64,000 bases of DNA from an uncultured Candidatus Poseidoniales archaeon (GCA_905182515.1 CAJJBW010000008.1:1-64000), one strand, 5' to 3'; positions 1 to 10,545 are shown, counted from the first letter of the stretch. Notes: generated by a model not told the origin, from the sequence alone. Translations and numbers: made by a program.

Positions 1-32
1 TATTATGCTTAGAAAAAATGGAGGAAAAAAAT

Positions 33-341
33 ATGAATAATAAAAATAAAATGAGTGGACTAAGTATGTTGCTAGCTTTAACATCAATTGTGATGATTGC
101 TAGTGGAGTACAAGCTGAACAAACTGGGGATATGGCAGTAGCATATGCTAAGCTAGGTGCTGGAATAGCTTTGGGATTATGTGGAATTGGGACTGGTTTA
201 AGCCAAGGCCCGATTGGAGCAGCAGCTGTAGGTATGATTGCAGAAGATAGTAGTAAGTTCGTTAACGGACTAATCTTTACAGCTTTACCTGAGACCATTG
301 TACTTTTCGGATTCTTAGCTCTATTCTTACTTAATCCGTAA
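33..341 (+). CDS. atpK: A-type ATP synthase subunit K (membrane rotor proteolipid)
   Basis: Proteolipid of the membrane rotor ring that carries ions through the A-type ATP synthase. The 102-residue product has a first hydrophobic segment (about 8-27) that may be a cleaved leader, followed by the two-helix hairpin: glycine-rich helix 1 with GTGLSQGPIG and helix 2 with ALPETIVLFGF, whose Glu is the ion-binding carboxylate. The Thr next to that Glu and the Gln in helix 1 would fit either proton or sodium coupling; this cannot be settled by reading. A GGAGG at 20-24 lies eight bases before the ATG at 33, favouring it over the ATG at 18. First complete gene of the K-E-C-F-A-B-D operon; subunit I would lie upstream of the window. 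Confidence 0.9.
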   Translation: MNNKNKMSGLSMLLALTSIVMIASGVQAEQTGDMAVAYAKLGAGIALGLCGIGTGLSQGPIGAAAVGMIAEDSSKFVNGLIFTALPETIVLFGFLALFLLNP

Positions 342-376
342 TATTAACGCAGAGCAAGAAAAAGGGGAGATATTAT

Positions 377-934
377 ATGACATTGGACGCATTAGCAAAT
401 GAAATTGCATCACAGGCCAAAGTCGAAGCTAAATTGATTATTTCGGCGGCTAAAGAACAAGCAAAACAAATAGAAGAAAAAGCCAAGGAAGAATACTCTT
501 CTTTGTCTTCAGATATGAAAGTCCGTGCGGAAAGAGAGAGCGCCCAATTAGCAGTTGAACTAGTGGCATCTGCTAAACAAGCAAACCAAAAACATCTTTT
601 AATCGCAAAACGCGAAGAATTAGATGAAACTTGGAACTCAATACGAACAGCAGTTTCTTCTCCTAATCTCGAAGGTCGTTCCGATATGTTGAAAGATCTT
701 TTAGATGAAGCAGGTAAAACTGGAGAGGGAATGATCCTTCACCCAGTTACAATTGATCGTAAGACACTAGAAAATGGAAGTTTTGCTATTGGTGACGATG
801 TTGAAGGTTTGGGGGGTTTTGTCCTCGAGTCCAAAGATGGCTCAATAGTACTTGATTATCGTTTCGATAATCGCCTAGAGGATGCATGGAAAAATAATCT
901 TGGCTCTGTGAATAAAATGTTATTTGATAATTAA
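377..934 (+). CDS. atpE: A-type ATP synthase subunit E (peripheral stalk)
   Basis: Peripheral-stalk subunit that links the catalytic head to the membrane stator. The 185-residue protein has a long charged N-terminal helix (about residues 8-80, rich in Ala, Lys and Glu, with repeated AKEQAKQ-like patches) followed by a globular C-terminal half containing GGFVLESKDGSIVLDYRFDN, which matches the end of the E-subunit family. The ATG at 377 has AGGGGAGAT just upstream. It sits between K and C in the usual archaeal gene order. Confidence 0.88.
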   Translation: MTLDALANEIASQAKVEAKLIISAAKEQAKQIEEKAKEEYSSLSSDMKVRAERESAQLAVELVASAKQANQKHLLIAKREELDETWNSIRTAVSSPNLEGRSDMLKDLLDEAGKTGEGMILHPVTIDRKTLENGSFAIGDDVEGLGGFVLESKDGSIVLDYRFDNRLEDAWKNNLGSVNKMLFDN

Positions 935-946
935 GTGGTGAAAATT

Positions 947-2002
947 ATGTCTGGAGTAGTTAGTGGCCGATCTAATATTTACAATGCTTCGGCTCGAGCC
1001 AAAGCACGTAAAGCATCACTAATTGATCAAACACGTATGCGCCAATTGTTACAACTTGGTCCCGAATCAATCGGTGCAAGCATCAGTGAATTAGGATATA
1101 GAAATGAAATGGACATATATGCGACCAGAATGAGTGGGGCAGATGCTGTTGAGGCAGCGCTTTTTCATAATTTAGATAATGATTTAGCAGAAGTACTTCA
1201 CTTTTGTCAAGGGCCACTTAAATCTATTGTATCGGTTTACGTAGAGCGTTTTGCTTATGAAAAAGCTAAAACTGTATTGCGTGCGGTAAATGGAGGATGT
1301 TCTTTTGAATTAATAGAGTCACAAATACTCCCGTCTGAAAATCCTATGAATGCGTCGTGGCTTGATATAGTTAGAAATGTCGAAACCGTACATGACGCTG
1401 CTGCTGCCATGGAAGGGACTCCTTGGGGCAGGGAACTTTCAAAATTATCTGATTCTGATGCTACTCTTGAGCAAATGGAGGATGCCTTGGATCGCCAATA
1501 TTATGATTATGCATTAAAAATTTCTAAAGGCAAAGACTCCAATATTCATCTTATGAAATATATTAGGACAGAAATAGATCATAGAAATATAATTAATCAA
1601 TTCCGTGAGCTCCGTCAGAATATTTCTCCAGAAAGGCGCTCACAGATGGTTATCCATGGTGGTAGAATACAGAAATCAATAATGTCACAAGCCTCACAAG
1701 CTACTTCTCAAGATGCTATTATTGATTCACTTAGGAGAAGTAATTCTTTCGATGATGAAGGCTTTGATGACGCGATCCAAGAATCAAAAAATAATGAATC
1801 ATTAGATCCCATTGCAACCCTGCTGAAACACAAAAGGCACGCAATGCTAAAGCGTTTTTCTTATCTTAATCCTGTTTCTGCATTTCCCGTTATTTATTAT
1901 ATTGAGAGAAAAATTCTCGAAATTCAAAATCTTCGTCTTCTTGTGCGCGGGAAGGCAATCGGACTTTCGTCTGATTTATTGGAAGGGCACATGGACTTTT
2001 GA
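947..2002 (+). CDS. atpC: A-type ATP synthase subunit C (central-stalk adaptor)
   Basis: Subunit C (V-type subunit d equivalent) is the funnel-shaped helical adaptor that seats the central rotor D-F on the K ring. The protein of about 351 residues is mostly helical and contains the family-like FSYLNPVSAFPVIYYIERKI segment near its C-terminus, followed by NLRLLVRGK. A GTG at 935 opens the frame directly after the stop of atpE, but AGTGGTGA at 934-941 is a good ribosome site for the ATG at 947, which gives the N-terminus MSGVVSGRSNIYNASARAKA. Near-zero spacing to atpE implies translational coupling. Confidence 0.87.
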   Translation: MSGVVSGRSNIYNASARAKARKASLIDQTRMRQLLQLGPESIGASISELGYRNEMDIYATRMSGADAVEAALFHNLDNDLAEVLHFCQGPLKSIVSVYVERFAYEKAKTVLRAVNGGCSFELIESQILPSENPMNASWLDIVRNVETVHDAAAAMEGTPWGRELSKLSDSDATLEQMEDALDRQYYDYALKISKGKDSNIHLMKYIRTEIDHRNIINQFRELRQNISPERRSQMVIHGGRIQKSIMSQASQATSQDAIIDSLRRSNSFDDEGFDDAIQESKNNESLDPIATLLKHKRHAMLKRFSYLNPVSAFPVIYYIERKILEIQNLRLLVRGKAIGLSSDLLEGHMDF

Positions 2003-2015
2003 GGTGATTTAAGAT

Positions 2016-2315
2016 ATGCAAATTGCAGTAGTAGGTTCTCATGACTTCACACTTGGATTTCAATTAGCAGGGGTTTTAAAATTATACAATCCTAAAAATT
2101 TAGAAGAAATGACTAAAACTATGAAGTCACTTTTAAATGAAAAAGAAGTAGGAGTTATTGTTATAGATAATTCTGAATTATTACGTCTCCCAGAAAGATT
2201 GCGAACGCAACTATCGGAGAGCATTACGCCCACAGTTTTGGGCATTGGGACAGAAGAGGATAATACCCTCCGAGAGTCTATCAAGTCGGCACTAGGAGTC
2301 GATTTGTGGAAGTAA
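2016..2315 (+). CDS. atpF: A-type ATP synthase subunit F
   Basis: Small central-stalk subunit that binds subunit D in the rotor. The 99-residue product has the Rossmann-like pattern of the family: MQIAVVGSHDFTLGFQLAG at the N-terminus (family pattern G-x-x-D-x-x-x-G-F-x-L-A-G) and VIVIDNSELLRLP in the middle. Start ATG 2016 follows GAGGTGAT. Lies 13 bases after atpC and ahead of the catalytic subunit genes, as in most archaeal operons. Confidence 0.9.
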   Translation: MQIAVVGSHDFTLGFQLAGVLKLYNPKNLEEMTKTMKSLLNEKEVGVIVIDNSELLRLPERLRTQLSESITPTVLGIGTEEDNTLRESIKSALGVDLWK

Positions 2316-2349
2316 ATCCTAGGAAAAAATAAAAGGAAGTGAATTAAAT

Positions 2350-4092
2350 ATGAGTGAAGAAAATGGAGTAATTTATCGCATATCTGGGCCAGTTGTAACT
2401 GCAGTAGGGATATCCCCAAGGATGTACGAAGTCGTCCGTGTTGGCGATGAAGGCCTGATGGGAGAAGTTATTGAATTACATGGTGATCAATCCGTAATAC
2501 AAGTATACGAAGAAACATCAGGAGTCAGACCTGGGGAACCCGTCATTAGAACAGGACAAACTCTTTCGGTTCAACTGGGGCCAGGACTCTTAACTAAGAT
2601 TTACGATGGAATCCAGAGGCCTCTGCCTGAACTAGAGAAGACTATGGGCGTTTTCATCAAAAGAGGAGTCGACGCGGATGGGCTAGATTTAGGAAAAAAC
2701 TGGGATTTCAAAGCTACTGCTAAACCAGGAGACTCTGTTTCTTCCGGTGATATAATTGGTACAGTCCAAGAAACAAAAACAATTGAACACAGGGTAATGA
2801 TGCCCCCTGGCAAATCTGGGGTAATTAAAAATATTAATTCAGGAGAATTTAATGTAACACAAACAGTCTGTACTCTTGAAGATGGAACTGAGGTACAAAT
2901 GATGCAAAAATGGCCAGTGCGTACTCCTCGCCCATTTACAAAGAAACATGCTCCAGAAGTTCCTTTGCAAACCGGTCAAAGAATTTTAGATTTCTTATTC
3001 CCCTTGGCTAAAGGTGGAACTGCTGGAATTCCAGGGCCGTTTGGTTCAGGAAAAACTGTTACTCAGCAACAATTAGCTAAATGGTCAGATGCTGATATTG
3101 TTGTTTATATTGGATGCGGTGAACGTGGTAATGAAATGACTGAGGTCTTAGATGAATTCCCTCATCTCATAGATCCTAAGACTGGTGAAGCACTCATGAA
3201 TAGAACTACTATGATTGCCAACACTTCGAATATGCCAGTGGCAGCAAGAGAAGCATCTGTGTATACAGGCATTACAATTGCAGAATACTTTAGAGATATG
3301 GGTTATGATGTCGCACTCATGGCAGATTCTACAAGTCGTTGGGCAGAAGCAATGCGTGAAATTTCTTCCCGTCTTGAGGAGATGCCCGGTGAAGAAGGAT
3401 ATCCAGCATATCTTTCTAGCCGACTTGCTGAATTCTATGAAAGGGCAGGGCGTGTCGAAACTCTCTCTGGAGGTGATGGTTCAGTTTCAGTCATTGGTGC
3501 AGTATCACCACCTGGAGGAGATATATCTGAACCAGTAAGCCAAGGAACTCTACGTATTGTTAAAGTATTCTGGGGTCTAGACGCAGGTCTTGCAAGGCAG
3601 AGACATTTTCCCGCAATTAATTGGTTAAATTCTTATTCTCTTTATCCTCCTTCTTTGGACCAATGGTATAGAGATAATATCAAAAGTGATTTCCCAGAAA
3701 TAAGGACAGAGATTAGTGCGTTATTACAAGTAGAAGCAGAGTTACAAGAGATTGTTCAGTTAGTTGGTTCCGATGCCTTACCTGTTGATCAACAGCTCAC
3801 TCTTGAAGTAGCCCGTATGATTAGAGAGTATTTCTTACAGCAAAATGCGTTCCACGATGTAGATACTTACACTGATTTAAAACTACAATATACTATGGCT
3901 AAGGCCATACTCTCGTTCCAAGAAGAATCTAAGAAAGCTCTCGCCGGAGGGGCCGCGCTTGAAGATGTAGTCAACGTTCCTGCCCGTACGGACTTAATGA
4001 GAGGCAGATTCGAATCTGGATATGCAGATAAGATCGAAGAGTTGTTAGATAATATGAATAAACAAATCGCCGATACTATGGAGGCTAACTAA
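2350..4092 (+). CDS. atpA: A-type ATP synthase catalytic subunit A
   Basis: Catalytic ATP-binding subunit of the A1 head. At 580 residues it has full family length, including the characteristic non-homologous insertion in the N-terminal third. The P-loop is GPFGSGKTV (about residues 229-237), with the GERGNEM segment just after, and [16 protein letters not shown] around residues 325-340. It starts at ATG 2350 after AGGAAGTGA. The stop is followed after one base by the atpB start. No intein or frameshift is present. Confidence 0.97.
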   Translation: MSEENGVIYRISGPVVTAVGISPRMYEVVRVGDEGLMGEVIELHGDQSVIQVYEETSGVRPGEPVIRTGQTLSVQLGPGLLTKIYDGIQRPLPELEKTMGVFIKRGVDADGLDLGKNWDFKATAKPGDSVSSGDIIGTVQETKTIEHRVMMPPGKSGVIKNINSGEFNVTQTVCTLEDGTEVQMMQKWPVRTPRPFTKKHAPEVPLQTGQRILDFLFPLAKGGTAGIPGPFGSGKTVTQQQLAKWSDADIVVYIGCGERGNEMTEVLDEFPHLIDPKTGEALMNRTTMIANTSNMPVAAREASVYTGITIAEYFRDMGYDVALMADSTSRWAEAMREISSRLEEMPGEEGYPAYLSSRLAEFYERAGRVETLSGGDGSVSVIGAVSPPGGDISEPVSQGTLRIVKVFWGLDAGLARQRHFPAINWLNSYSLYPPSLDQWYRDNIKSDFPEIRTEISALLQVEAELQEIVQLVGSDALPVDQQLTLEVARMIREYFLQQNAFHDVDTYTDLKLQYTMAKAILSFQEESKKALAGGAALEDVVNVPARTDLMRGRFESGYADKIEELLDNMNKQIADTMEAN

Positions 4093-4093
4093 A

Positions 4094-5479
4094 ATGACTG
4101 GAAAAGAATATAGGACTATAACTGATGTAAAAGGACCTCTTGTGTTTTTGAATAAAACCGAACCTGTTGCCTTTGGAGAAATTGTAGAATTACGCCTCAC
4201 TGATGGCACATTGAAGAATGGACAAGTTCTAGATACATCTGATGATCAAGTTATTGTTCAGGTTTTCGAAGGCACTGCTTCAATCGATAAGCAAACTGGA
4301 ATTAAATTCCTTGGCGATGTATTTAAGTTACCAGTTAGCACAGATATGATTGGACGGATTCTTGATGGAGCAGGGCGCCCAAGAGATGGCGGACCTGCGA
4401 TTGTAGCAGATGAAAAGGCTGACATCATTGGCGCGGCTATCAATCCTTATTCAAGGCAAAGTCCAGATACATTTATTCAAACTGGAATATCTGCAATTGA
4501 TGCTTGTACGTCATTAGTACGTGGGCAGAAATTACCTATCTTTAGTGCTTCAGGACTTCCTCACAATGATATCGCATTACAAATAGCAAGGCAAGCTAAA
4601 CTTGTTGACAGCGATGACGACTTCGTTGTAGTTTTCTGTGCTATGGGGATAACAGCCGAAGAATACAATTTCTTCGTACATGATTTGGAGAGAACAGGAG
4701 CTCTAGAGAATGCTTGCCTTTTCGTTAACCTTGCCGATGATCCAGCAGTTGAGAGATTGATAACTCCTAGATTAGCCCTTACTGCTGCTGAATATCTTGC
4801 CTTTGAGAAGGATTACCACGTATTGGTAATCTACACAGACATGACAAATTACTGTGAATCTCTACGTCAAATTGGTGCAGCAAGAGAAGAAGTTCCAGGT
4901 AGAAGGGGATATCCAGGATACATGTATACTGACTTAGCAATGTTGTATGAAAGAGCAGGACTAGTGAAAGGGAAGAAAGGTTCTATAACTCAATTTCCAA
5001 TTTTGACAATGCCTGGTGATGATATTACTCATCCGATACCAGATCTTTCTGGCTACATCACAGAAGGCCAGATTGTAATATCTCGTGAACTCCATCAAAA
5101 AGGAATATACCCTCCAATCAATGTACTTCCTTCATTATCACGCTTAATGAATGCAGGCATAGGAGATGGAAAGACGCGGGAAGATCATAAATCTGTTTCT
5201 GACCAACTCTATGCTGCGTATGCTCAAGGAAGAGAACTACGTGGATTAGTCGCCATTGTTGGCGAGGATGCCCTTAATGAACGTGATTTACAATTATTAA
5301 AATTCGCAGATATATTTGAAAATAAATTCTTAAGGCAAAGCCGTGATGAAGAACGTTCTATAAATGAAGGAACCCTTGATTATGCGTGGGAACTACTTGC
5401 AAATATCGATACTAAATATTTAGTACGCCTTGATCAAAAATGGATTGATAAATACCATCCAACGGAAAAGAAGGTTTAA
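4094..5479 (+). CDS. atpB: A-type ATP synthase regulatory subunit B
   Basis: Non-catalytic nucleotide-binding partner of subunit A in the A3B3 head. The 461-residue protein shows the expected beta-barrel start ([14 protein letters not shown]), [21 protein letters not shown], the degenerate P-loop region [12 protein letters not shown] in place of a Walker A motif, and the [20 protein letters not shown] and [11 protein letters not shown] blocks typical of B subunits. Starts one base after atpA ends, so translation is almost certainly coupled. Confidence 0.97.
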   Translation: MTGKEYRTITDVKGPLVFLNKTEPVAFGEIVELRLTDGTLKNGQVLDTSDDQVIVQVFEGTASIDKQTGIKFLGDVFKLPVSTDMIGRILDGAGRPRDGGPAIVADEKADIIGAAINPYSRQSPDTFIQTGISAIDACTSLVRGQKLPIFSASGLPHNDIALQIARQAKLVDSDDDFVVVFCAMGITAEEYNFFVHDLERTGALENACLFVNLADDPAVERLITPRLALTAAEYLAFEKDYHVLVIYTDMTNYCESLRQIGAAREEVPGRRGYPGYMYTDLAMLYERAGLVKGKKGSITQFPILTMPGDDITHPIPDLSGYITEGQIVISRELHQKGIYPPINVLPSLSRLMNAGIGDGKTREDHKSVSDQLYAAYAQGRELRGLVAIVGEDALNERDLQLLKFADIFENKFLRQSRDEERSINEGTLDYAWELLANIDTKYLVRLDQKWIDKYHPTEKKV

Positions 5480-5512
5480 TTTTTAAAATAATTATGTTGG
5501 AGGATTTGAGAG

Positions 5513-6130
5513 ATGGCATTAGACATCAAACCGACACGTTCGGAACTAATTAATTTAAAACGTAGGATTAAACAAACTGCTAGCGGTTACAATCTTTTAA
5601 AAATGAAAAGAGATGGACTATTCTTTGAATTTAGGACATTACTGGCAGAGATGATTGCAGCACGAGAGGAACTTGTAGGCACTTATCGCGATGCATTAAA
5701 ATCAATCGCTCTCGCATCTTCTATTGAGGGTGGTTTAGCGGTTAAAAGTGCTGCTATAGCTGCTACTTCCGGGCCGGAAGTCATGGTTTCACGAAGGAAT
5801 ATAATGGGCGTGGTAGTTCCAAAGGTAGATGGTACAAACTTGACGACAACTGTTGAAACAAGGCCCACTGGCATAATCGGAGGGTCGCCATATATCGATG
5901 AATCTGCAGATTCTTACTCAATTTTAATAGCAAAAATAGTCAAAGCAGCAGAAATGGAAGCAACTTTGAAGAGATTATTAGAAGAAATTGAAGCAACTAA
6001 GAGAAGAGTCAATGCATTAGAGTTCGTTGTTATTCCTGAAATGAAAGAAGCACAAAGTTTCATCCAATTGCGCCTTGAAGAGATGGAAAGAGAAGAGACA
6101 TTTAGGTTAAAGAGATTTAAGAATAAGTAA
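5513..6130 (+). CDS. atpD: A-type ATP synthase subunit D (central rotor shaft)
   Basis: Long antiparallel coiled-coil shaft that rotates inside the A3B3 head. The 205-residue product begins with IKPTRSELINLKRRIKQ and LLKMKRDGLFFEF, the signature N-terminal helix, and ends with the long C-terminal helix including RRVNALEFVVIPEM. A ribosome site TTGGAGGAT precedes ATG 5513. It closes the operon; no further ATPase gene follows. Confidence 0.93.
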   Translation: MALDIKPTRSELINLKRRIKQTASGYNLLKMKRDGLFFEFRTLLAEMIAAREELVGTYRDALKSIALASSIEGGLAVKSAAIAATSGPEVMVSRRNIMGVVVPKVDGTNLTTTVETRPTGIIGGSPYIDESADSYSILIAKIVKAAEMEATLKRLLEEIEATKRRVNALEFVVIPEMKEAQSFIQLRLEEMEREETFRLKRFKNK

Positions 6131-6209
6131 TTTTAGATATTCTACTTGCTCTTGGTACGAGGTATCTTATCATCTAACATTACCGGCTAGTTCAAGGAGG
6201 GACTTCAAA

Positions 6210-8627
6210 TTGAGTAATTCCAAACCCTTAATCTTAGATTCAGAAACATGGGGTAATCAGGAACTATATGAGGTAATTTCATCAAGATATTTTATTCTAG
6301 GCATTGAATCGACAAAAATAGCATCATGGGAAGTCAAAGGCGCAAACGGTTTAGATTCAAGTAATTCATTAATATTGCTAAATAAGCACCTTGAATCTAT
6401 GGGATTGATTGGTACACTTAGCCAGGATTCTATACCGATTCTTAGTATAATTGCATTACCTCCTTCAACTGATATCTTAAAGAAGTGGCAACAATTTTCA
6501 ATTTGGGCCCTGATGTCCTTGTTCTTGACAATTGTTGGTTCAGAGTGGTTAGGAAGATATGATTCAAACAAAGAAATAATGAGTCTAAGTACCATTCAAG
6601 AATCTTTGATTTTCTTCACTATCCCTGTGATTTTCTCATTATTGTTTGCTAGTTATTCAAGGGCAATTATAGCTAATATGAGTAACTTAGAAACCGGTTT
6701 CATCATACCAATAATATTCCCGATATTATATCCTACATGGCCATTTGGCATGGCTGGGTTGCTTTCTCAAAAAAGAATTGACCATTTGCCCTTCCCCTCA
6801 AGAAAAAAACTTGCAATAATAGAGTCCATAATTCCTGTGACTCTCATTATATTTGGGTCTATATTGACTATTATAGGCTTATTTCTAACTTCTGATGAAC
6901 CTCCGGGGATGACAAAATCTCCAATAATTTTTACTGTAAATACTTTAACGCAATCATTTGCACATATTCTTTTGGGAGATATTATAGAATTAAGATTGCA
7001 ATGGCTCCACCCAACTGGAATTTCTGGAATTGGACTATCAATGATTGGATGGATTCTTCTTTTACCAATCCCTGGATTCCCTGGAGACAGAGTTCTTTAC
7101 TCATTACTGGGGCCATCTAAGATAGAATCGGGAAATCACCAAACATTATTATTTATTGGTTCACTAATAATGATGATAGTTATTTTCTCATCTATGGATT
7201 ATTTGCCTTGGTTATTCCTTTCTGCCTTTGCAGCGTGGCAACGCTTCAGCCCAGAAAATGTAATCGACCCACTTGTGATTGACAAAAGTAAAGAAATAGG
7301 GCAGAATTTTAAATTAAGATTTAGTGCATTTTTAATTTTTCTAATCATACTTGGATTCCCGGGATTGACTCCTATGTCCACTTTTGATAATTATGATTCG
7401 GGTTTATCAACCGAAAATTGGAAGGATGAAATTTATTACGAAAATGATGAAAATATAGAGTTATTCATAGAACTAAAACCTCAAGGAATTTTACCTGTAT
7501 CAGGGTTCTTACAATTTAATATAGAAGGTAGTCAATCCGAATTATGGGATATAAATTCCAATTGCATCATCGTCAATATTTGTTACTTCAATAATGTCAC
7601 TCATAATGACAAAGGCCAATTGAAAATAATACTTAATCCTCCGGATTTAATCGTAGAGGAGAAATTATACCTTAGGATAGTCATAGATGTTTTCAACAAT
7701 GAAAAAGAGCATTTAATCTTATTATCTAACCCAAATCATTCAGGGCCAAATGAAGTCTTTTGGAAGATAATAGATGATAGTGAGGCACCTATTATTTGCA
7801 CAAAAATAAATGTTCTTCCTGGTGAAACTGGTAATTTATCAATTACTAGTCCATATTGGAATATCCTAAATTCCACTTCCTTGGAAGATGGAATAAATGA
7901 TTTATGCCTCCAAGGTCACGAAGGTGCATTATTTTCTTCCAATTATACTGATCGCCAATTTCGTCAATACGGGCCATCAGTGTATTTTGATAGAGACAAT
8001 AACTCTACTATGACTTGGTCGATGCCAATTGAAAATACTATTCCAAAAATTATGATTTCTGGTACAGAATGGCAAATACCAAGATGGTTTAATTCTGTTA
8101 ACACTACTTATTCCATAATCTATGGGTCTAGTAATCCATCTTTCTGTAAGTCAACTAGTTCAGTCAATGCAGTCAGTTCTAATTGGACATGGTTGATGGA
8201 AGCATATTCTCCAATTAAATTCCAACAAGGAGAAGTAGTAAACGGTACAGTAATCATCCCTTCTGAAGGTTGGTTAATGTTATGCGATGGGCAGATTCCA
8301 GTCTCAAAATATTTAATTACTGAGGGTTTAGATATTATTATTGATAATTTTTCTATTGGTGAAAGCATCAAAACTCAAAATTTCACAATATATAACCGAG
8401 AATCTAAATCTATGGCTATTTCAATTGAATGGCACGGAGACTCAACAAATACTGATGTATGGGACGTCCAAATCCCATCTTATGTGAATTCAAATGAAAG
8501 TGTAAACGTAGTCATAAATACAAAAAGTTCAGATATTCTTTATCGTACTTCTTGGGTTGATATTGATGATAATGGAATAATAATTCATCTTGCAGCAAGG
8601 TGCTCAATAGATGGGTGTTCTAATTGA
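6210..8627 (+). CDS. Multipass membrane protein related to site-2 proteases (M50) but without catalytic motifs
   Basis: An 805-residue membrane protein starting at TTG 6210 behind AAGGAGGGA. Residues about 105-395 contain some eight or nine hydrophobic spans arranged like the EGY/site-2 protease family: a GFIIPIIFP segment, then KRIDHLPFPSRKKLA, then LHPTGISGIGLSMIGW and LLPIPGFPGDRVLYSLLG. In active family members these positions read tGF-IP-fP, Kr-mPFpsR, HPlafAg-vGl and NLlPvgqLDGGh. The HExxH zinc motif is missing (the equivalent stretch is near LLFASYSRA) and the LDG motif is altered to PGD, so I infer a pseudoprotease. The last roughly 420 residues are hydrophilic and Asn/Ser-rich with many N-x-S/T sites, presumably outside the cell. 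Overlaps panE by four bases. Confidence 0.6.
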   Translation: MSNSKPLILDSETWGNQELYEVISSRYFILGIESTKIASWEVKGANGLDSSNSLILLNKHLESMGLIGTLSQDSIPILSIIALPPSTDILKKWQQFSIWALMSLFLTIVGSEWLGRYDSNKEIMSLSTIQESLIFFTIPVIFSLLFASYSRAIIANMSNLETGFIIPIIFPILYPTWPFGMAGLLSQKRIDHLPFPSRKKLAIIESIIPVTLIIFGSILTIIGLFLTSDEPPGMTKSPIIFTVNTLTQSFAHILLGDIIELRLQWLHPTGISGIGLSMIGWILLLPIPGFPGDRVLYSLLGPSKIESGNHQTLLFIGSLIMMIVIFSSMDYLPWLFLSAFAAWQRFSPENVIDPLVIDKSKEIGQNFKLRFSAFLIFLIILGFPGLTPMSTFDNYDSGLSTENWKDEIYYENDENIELFIELKPQGILPVSGFLQFNIEGSQSELWDINSNCIIVNICYFNNVTHNDKGQLKIILNPPDLIVEEKLYLRIVIDVFNNEKEHLILLSNPNHSGPNEVFWKIIDDSEAPIICTKINVLPGETGNLSITSPYWNILNSTSLEDGINDLCLQGHEGALFSSNYTDRQFRQYGPSVYFDRDNNSTMTWSMPIENTIPKIMISGTEWQIPRWFNSVNTTYSIIYGSSNPSFCKSTSSVNAVSSNWTWLMEAYSPIKFQQGEVVNGTVIIPSEGWLMLCDGQIPVSKYLITEGLDIIIDNFSIGESIKTQNFTIYNRESKSMAISIEWHGDSTNTDVWDVQIPSYVNSNESVNVVINTKSSDILYRTSWVDIDDNGIIIHLAARCSIDGCSN

Positions 8628-9574
8628 GAGTAGCAATATTAGGGCTAGGTTCAATCGGAGGAATTTTCCTTTCTTCTCTTGCCGATTCTTCTGCTGATAT
8701 AATTGTAGTTTGCCGGGGGATAAAATCTCAATTAATCTCCAATGATGGAATTATCCTTTATGCCCCTGAGGGCACTATAGATACAATACCTGCAGATATG
8801 TTTACATTAATTGATAGTGAATTAGGTCCAATTCCTAATACTATGCGTAAATCTTGTGATGTAGCTATAATTTGTGGAAAAGCTAATTCTACACCCATAC
8901 TCGCTGAAATGGCATATGAGTTATTATCAGATGCAGGAATTGTCATGAGTATACAAAACGGCCTAGGGCATTCTGAATATTTATGTAAAAAGTTTGGACA
9001 AAGAAGAGTGTTAGGATCTACTGTGACTCATGGGGCTTGGCATTCTCAAAACTCATTTCATTGGGAAGGTAGAGGGGTTGTGAAAATGGGAAATTTAGAA
9101 GGCGGAGCCCCTTCAAAGCAAGAATCTGAACTTTTCAAACTGTTAGATAATTCTAACTTATCACCAATATGGAGTGAAGATATAAATAAAGAAATTTGGA
9201 TAAAATTATTAATTAATATCGCAATTAACCCACTATGTGCTATTACTGGTTTAAAGAATGGTGCAATAAAATCTATCCCCTTAATGTGGGATCAAGCAGT
9301 TGCATCCATGAGTGAAGCCTCTCAAATTGCTATCGCATCAGGAATTAATATCTCTGACGTTAATTTTGAAAACTTGCTTGACGAAATCGTCACATCAACT
9401 GCTAATAACCGTTGTTCAATGTTACAAGATATAATGGCAAATAAACCAACAGAAATAGAAACATTATGTGGAGAAATAGTAAAAAGAGGAGAATCTTTTG
9501 GAATCCCTACTCCTTTAAATTCAATGCTTTTAACTTTGATTGAAGGAATAGAAAACTCTTCGAATTTTGAATAA
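8624..9574 (+). CDS. panE: 2-dehydropantoate 2-reductase (ketopantoate reductase)
   Basis: Reduces ketopantoate to pantoate with NADPH, a step on the way to CoA. The 316-residue product begins with the Rossmann motif VAILGLGSIGG, has SIQNGLGHSEYLCKKFG and VLGSTVTHGAW typical of the family, and the helical C-terminal domain with WIKLLINIAINPLCAITGLKNG, which includes the conserved Lys and Asn of the active site. Start is TTG at 8624, overlapping the TGA of the preceding gene. A second CoA gene, the PPAT-DPCK fusion, lies 21 kb away. Confidence 0.88.
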   Translation: MRVAILGLGSIGGIFLSSLADSSADIIVVCRGIKSQLISNDGIILYAPEGTIDTIPADMFTLIDSELGPIPNTMRKSCDVAIICGKANSTPILAEMAYELLSDAGIVMSIQNGLGHSEYLCKKFGQRRVLGSTVTHGAWHSQNSFHWEGRGVVKMGNLEGGAPSKQESELFKLLDNSNLSPIWSEDINKEIWIKLLINIAINPLCAITGLKNGAIKSIPLMWDQAVASMSEASQIAIASGINISDVNFENLLDEIVTSTANNRCSMLQDIMANKPTEIETLCGEIVKRGESFGIPTPLNSMLLTLIEGIENSSNFE

Positions 9575-9582
9575 ATATTTTG

Positions 9583-10476
9583 TCACCTTTGGCATTTAGG
9601 GCAATAAAATGTTGATCTATTTGATTGAATTATTCTTTTAATTTTGCTATCACATTCAATATTCAAACAATTTTTTCCTTCTCTCCCATAAACCATAAAT
9701 GAACTAGGAAAATAACCTAATGAATTATCTCCATCTACGCCTCTAAAATCCTGTAGAGTTGATCCGCCCGCATCTATTGCCTCCGTCATGACAGAGTGTG
9801 TTTGAAAAACAATATTGTTAATGTGTTTACTAATGATTGATTTTCCAACGACACTATCTGCAGTTCTCTTGGGTGAAATACCCGATCTATTGAGTATTTC
9901 ACACACATATATATTACCAAGTCCAGCGATTATTTTCTGATCAAGTAAAGCACTTTTGATACTTATTTTTCTACCTCTTAATTTATCTGCTAGATATTTC
10001 GGAGTCAAAGAATTTGGAGTTGGTTCAGGTCCAATATTCTTTAATAATTTATGAGTTTTCTCTTCATTTGTATTCATAATATCCATTATTCCAAATCTTC
10101 GATGGTCAGAATAAACTCCTTTTCCTCCATCGTCTAGGTAGATGACAACCCAATCATGAGGTCCGTTTCCACTGCCAAGCTCAGCACCATATGCAAATCT
10201 GCCTGGAACACCGCTTTTACCTTCTCCAAGCAATGTCCATCTTCCACTCATTCCAAGATGGCACAACCACGTTATATCATTTTCTAATCTAATTAATAGA
10301 TATTTTGCACGTCTATCTATCGCTAGTACTTTCCTACCTTCTATTTCGGATTGAAGATCCTTTGGAAATGGAAATCTCAAATCATTTCTTCGTAATTCAA
10401 TGTGGATAATGACTCTTCCTAATAAATGATTTTCGAGCCCTCTACGCACAGTTTCTACTTCAGGTAATTCTGGCAC
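9583..10476 (-). CDS. mutM: Formamidopyrimidine-DNA glycosylase (Fpg)
   Basis: Base-excision repair glycosylase/lyase that removes oxidised purines. The 297-residue protein has the whole bacterial family signature: N-terminal PELPEVETVRRGL, with Pro as the catalytic nucleophile after Met removal and Glu next to it; DRRAKYLLI with the conserved Lys; the helix-two-turn-helix GLGNIYVCEIL; and a C-terminal four-cysteine zinc finger (CLNIEC and CPKC). The initiator must be the GTG at 10476, because Pro2 chemistry fixes the N-terminus. Fpg is common in bacteria and rare in archaea, which suggests transfer. Confidence 0.95.
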   Translation of the reverse strand: MPELPEVETVRRGLENHLLGRVIIHIELRRNDLRFPFPKDLQSEIEGRKVLAIDRRAKYLLIRLENDITWLCHLGMSGRWTLLGEGKSGVPGRFAYGAELGSGNGPHDWVVIYLDDGGKGVYSDHRRFGIMDIMNTNEEKTHKLLKNIGPEPTPNSLTPKYLADKLRGRKISIKSALLDQKIIAGLGNIYVCEILNRSGISPKRTADSVVGKSIISKHINNIVFQTHSVMTEAIDAGGSTLQDFRGVDGDNSLGYFPSSFMVYGREGKNCLNIECDSKIKRIIQSNRSTFYCPKCQR

Positions 10477-10545
10477 ATTTATGCGCAGAGGTCATTACTC
10501 AATGATAGTGCCGCTCAATAAAATATTTTAAATTAATATTTTCAA

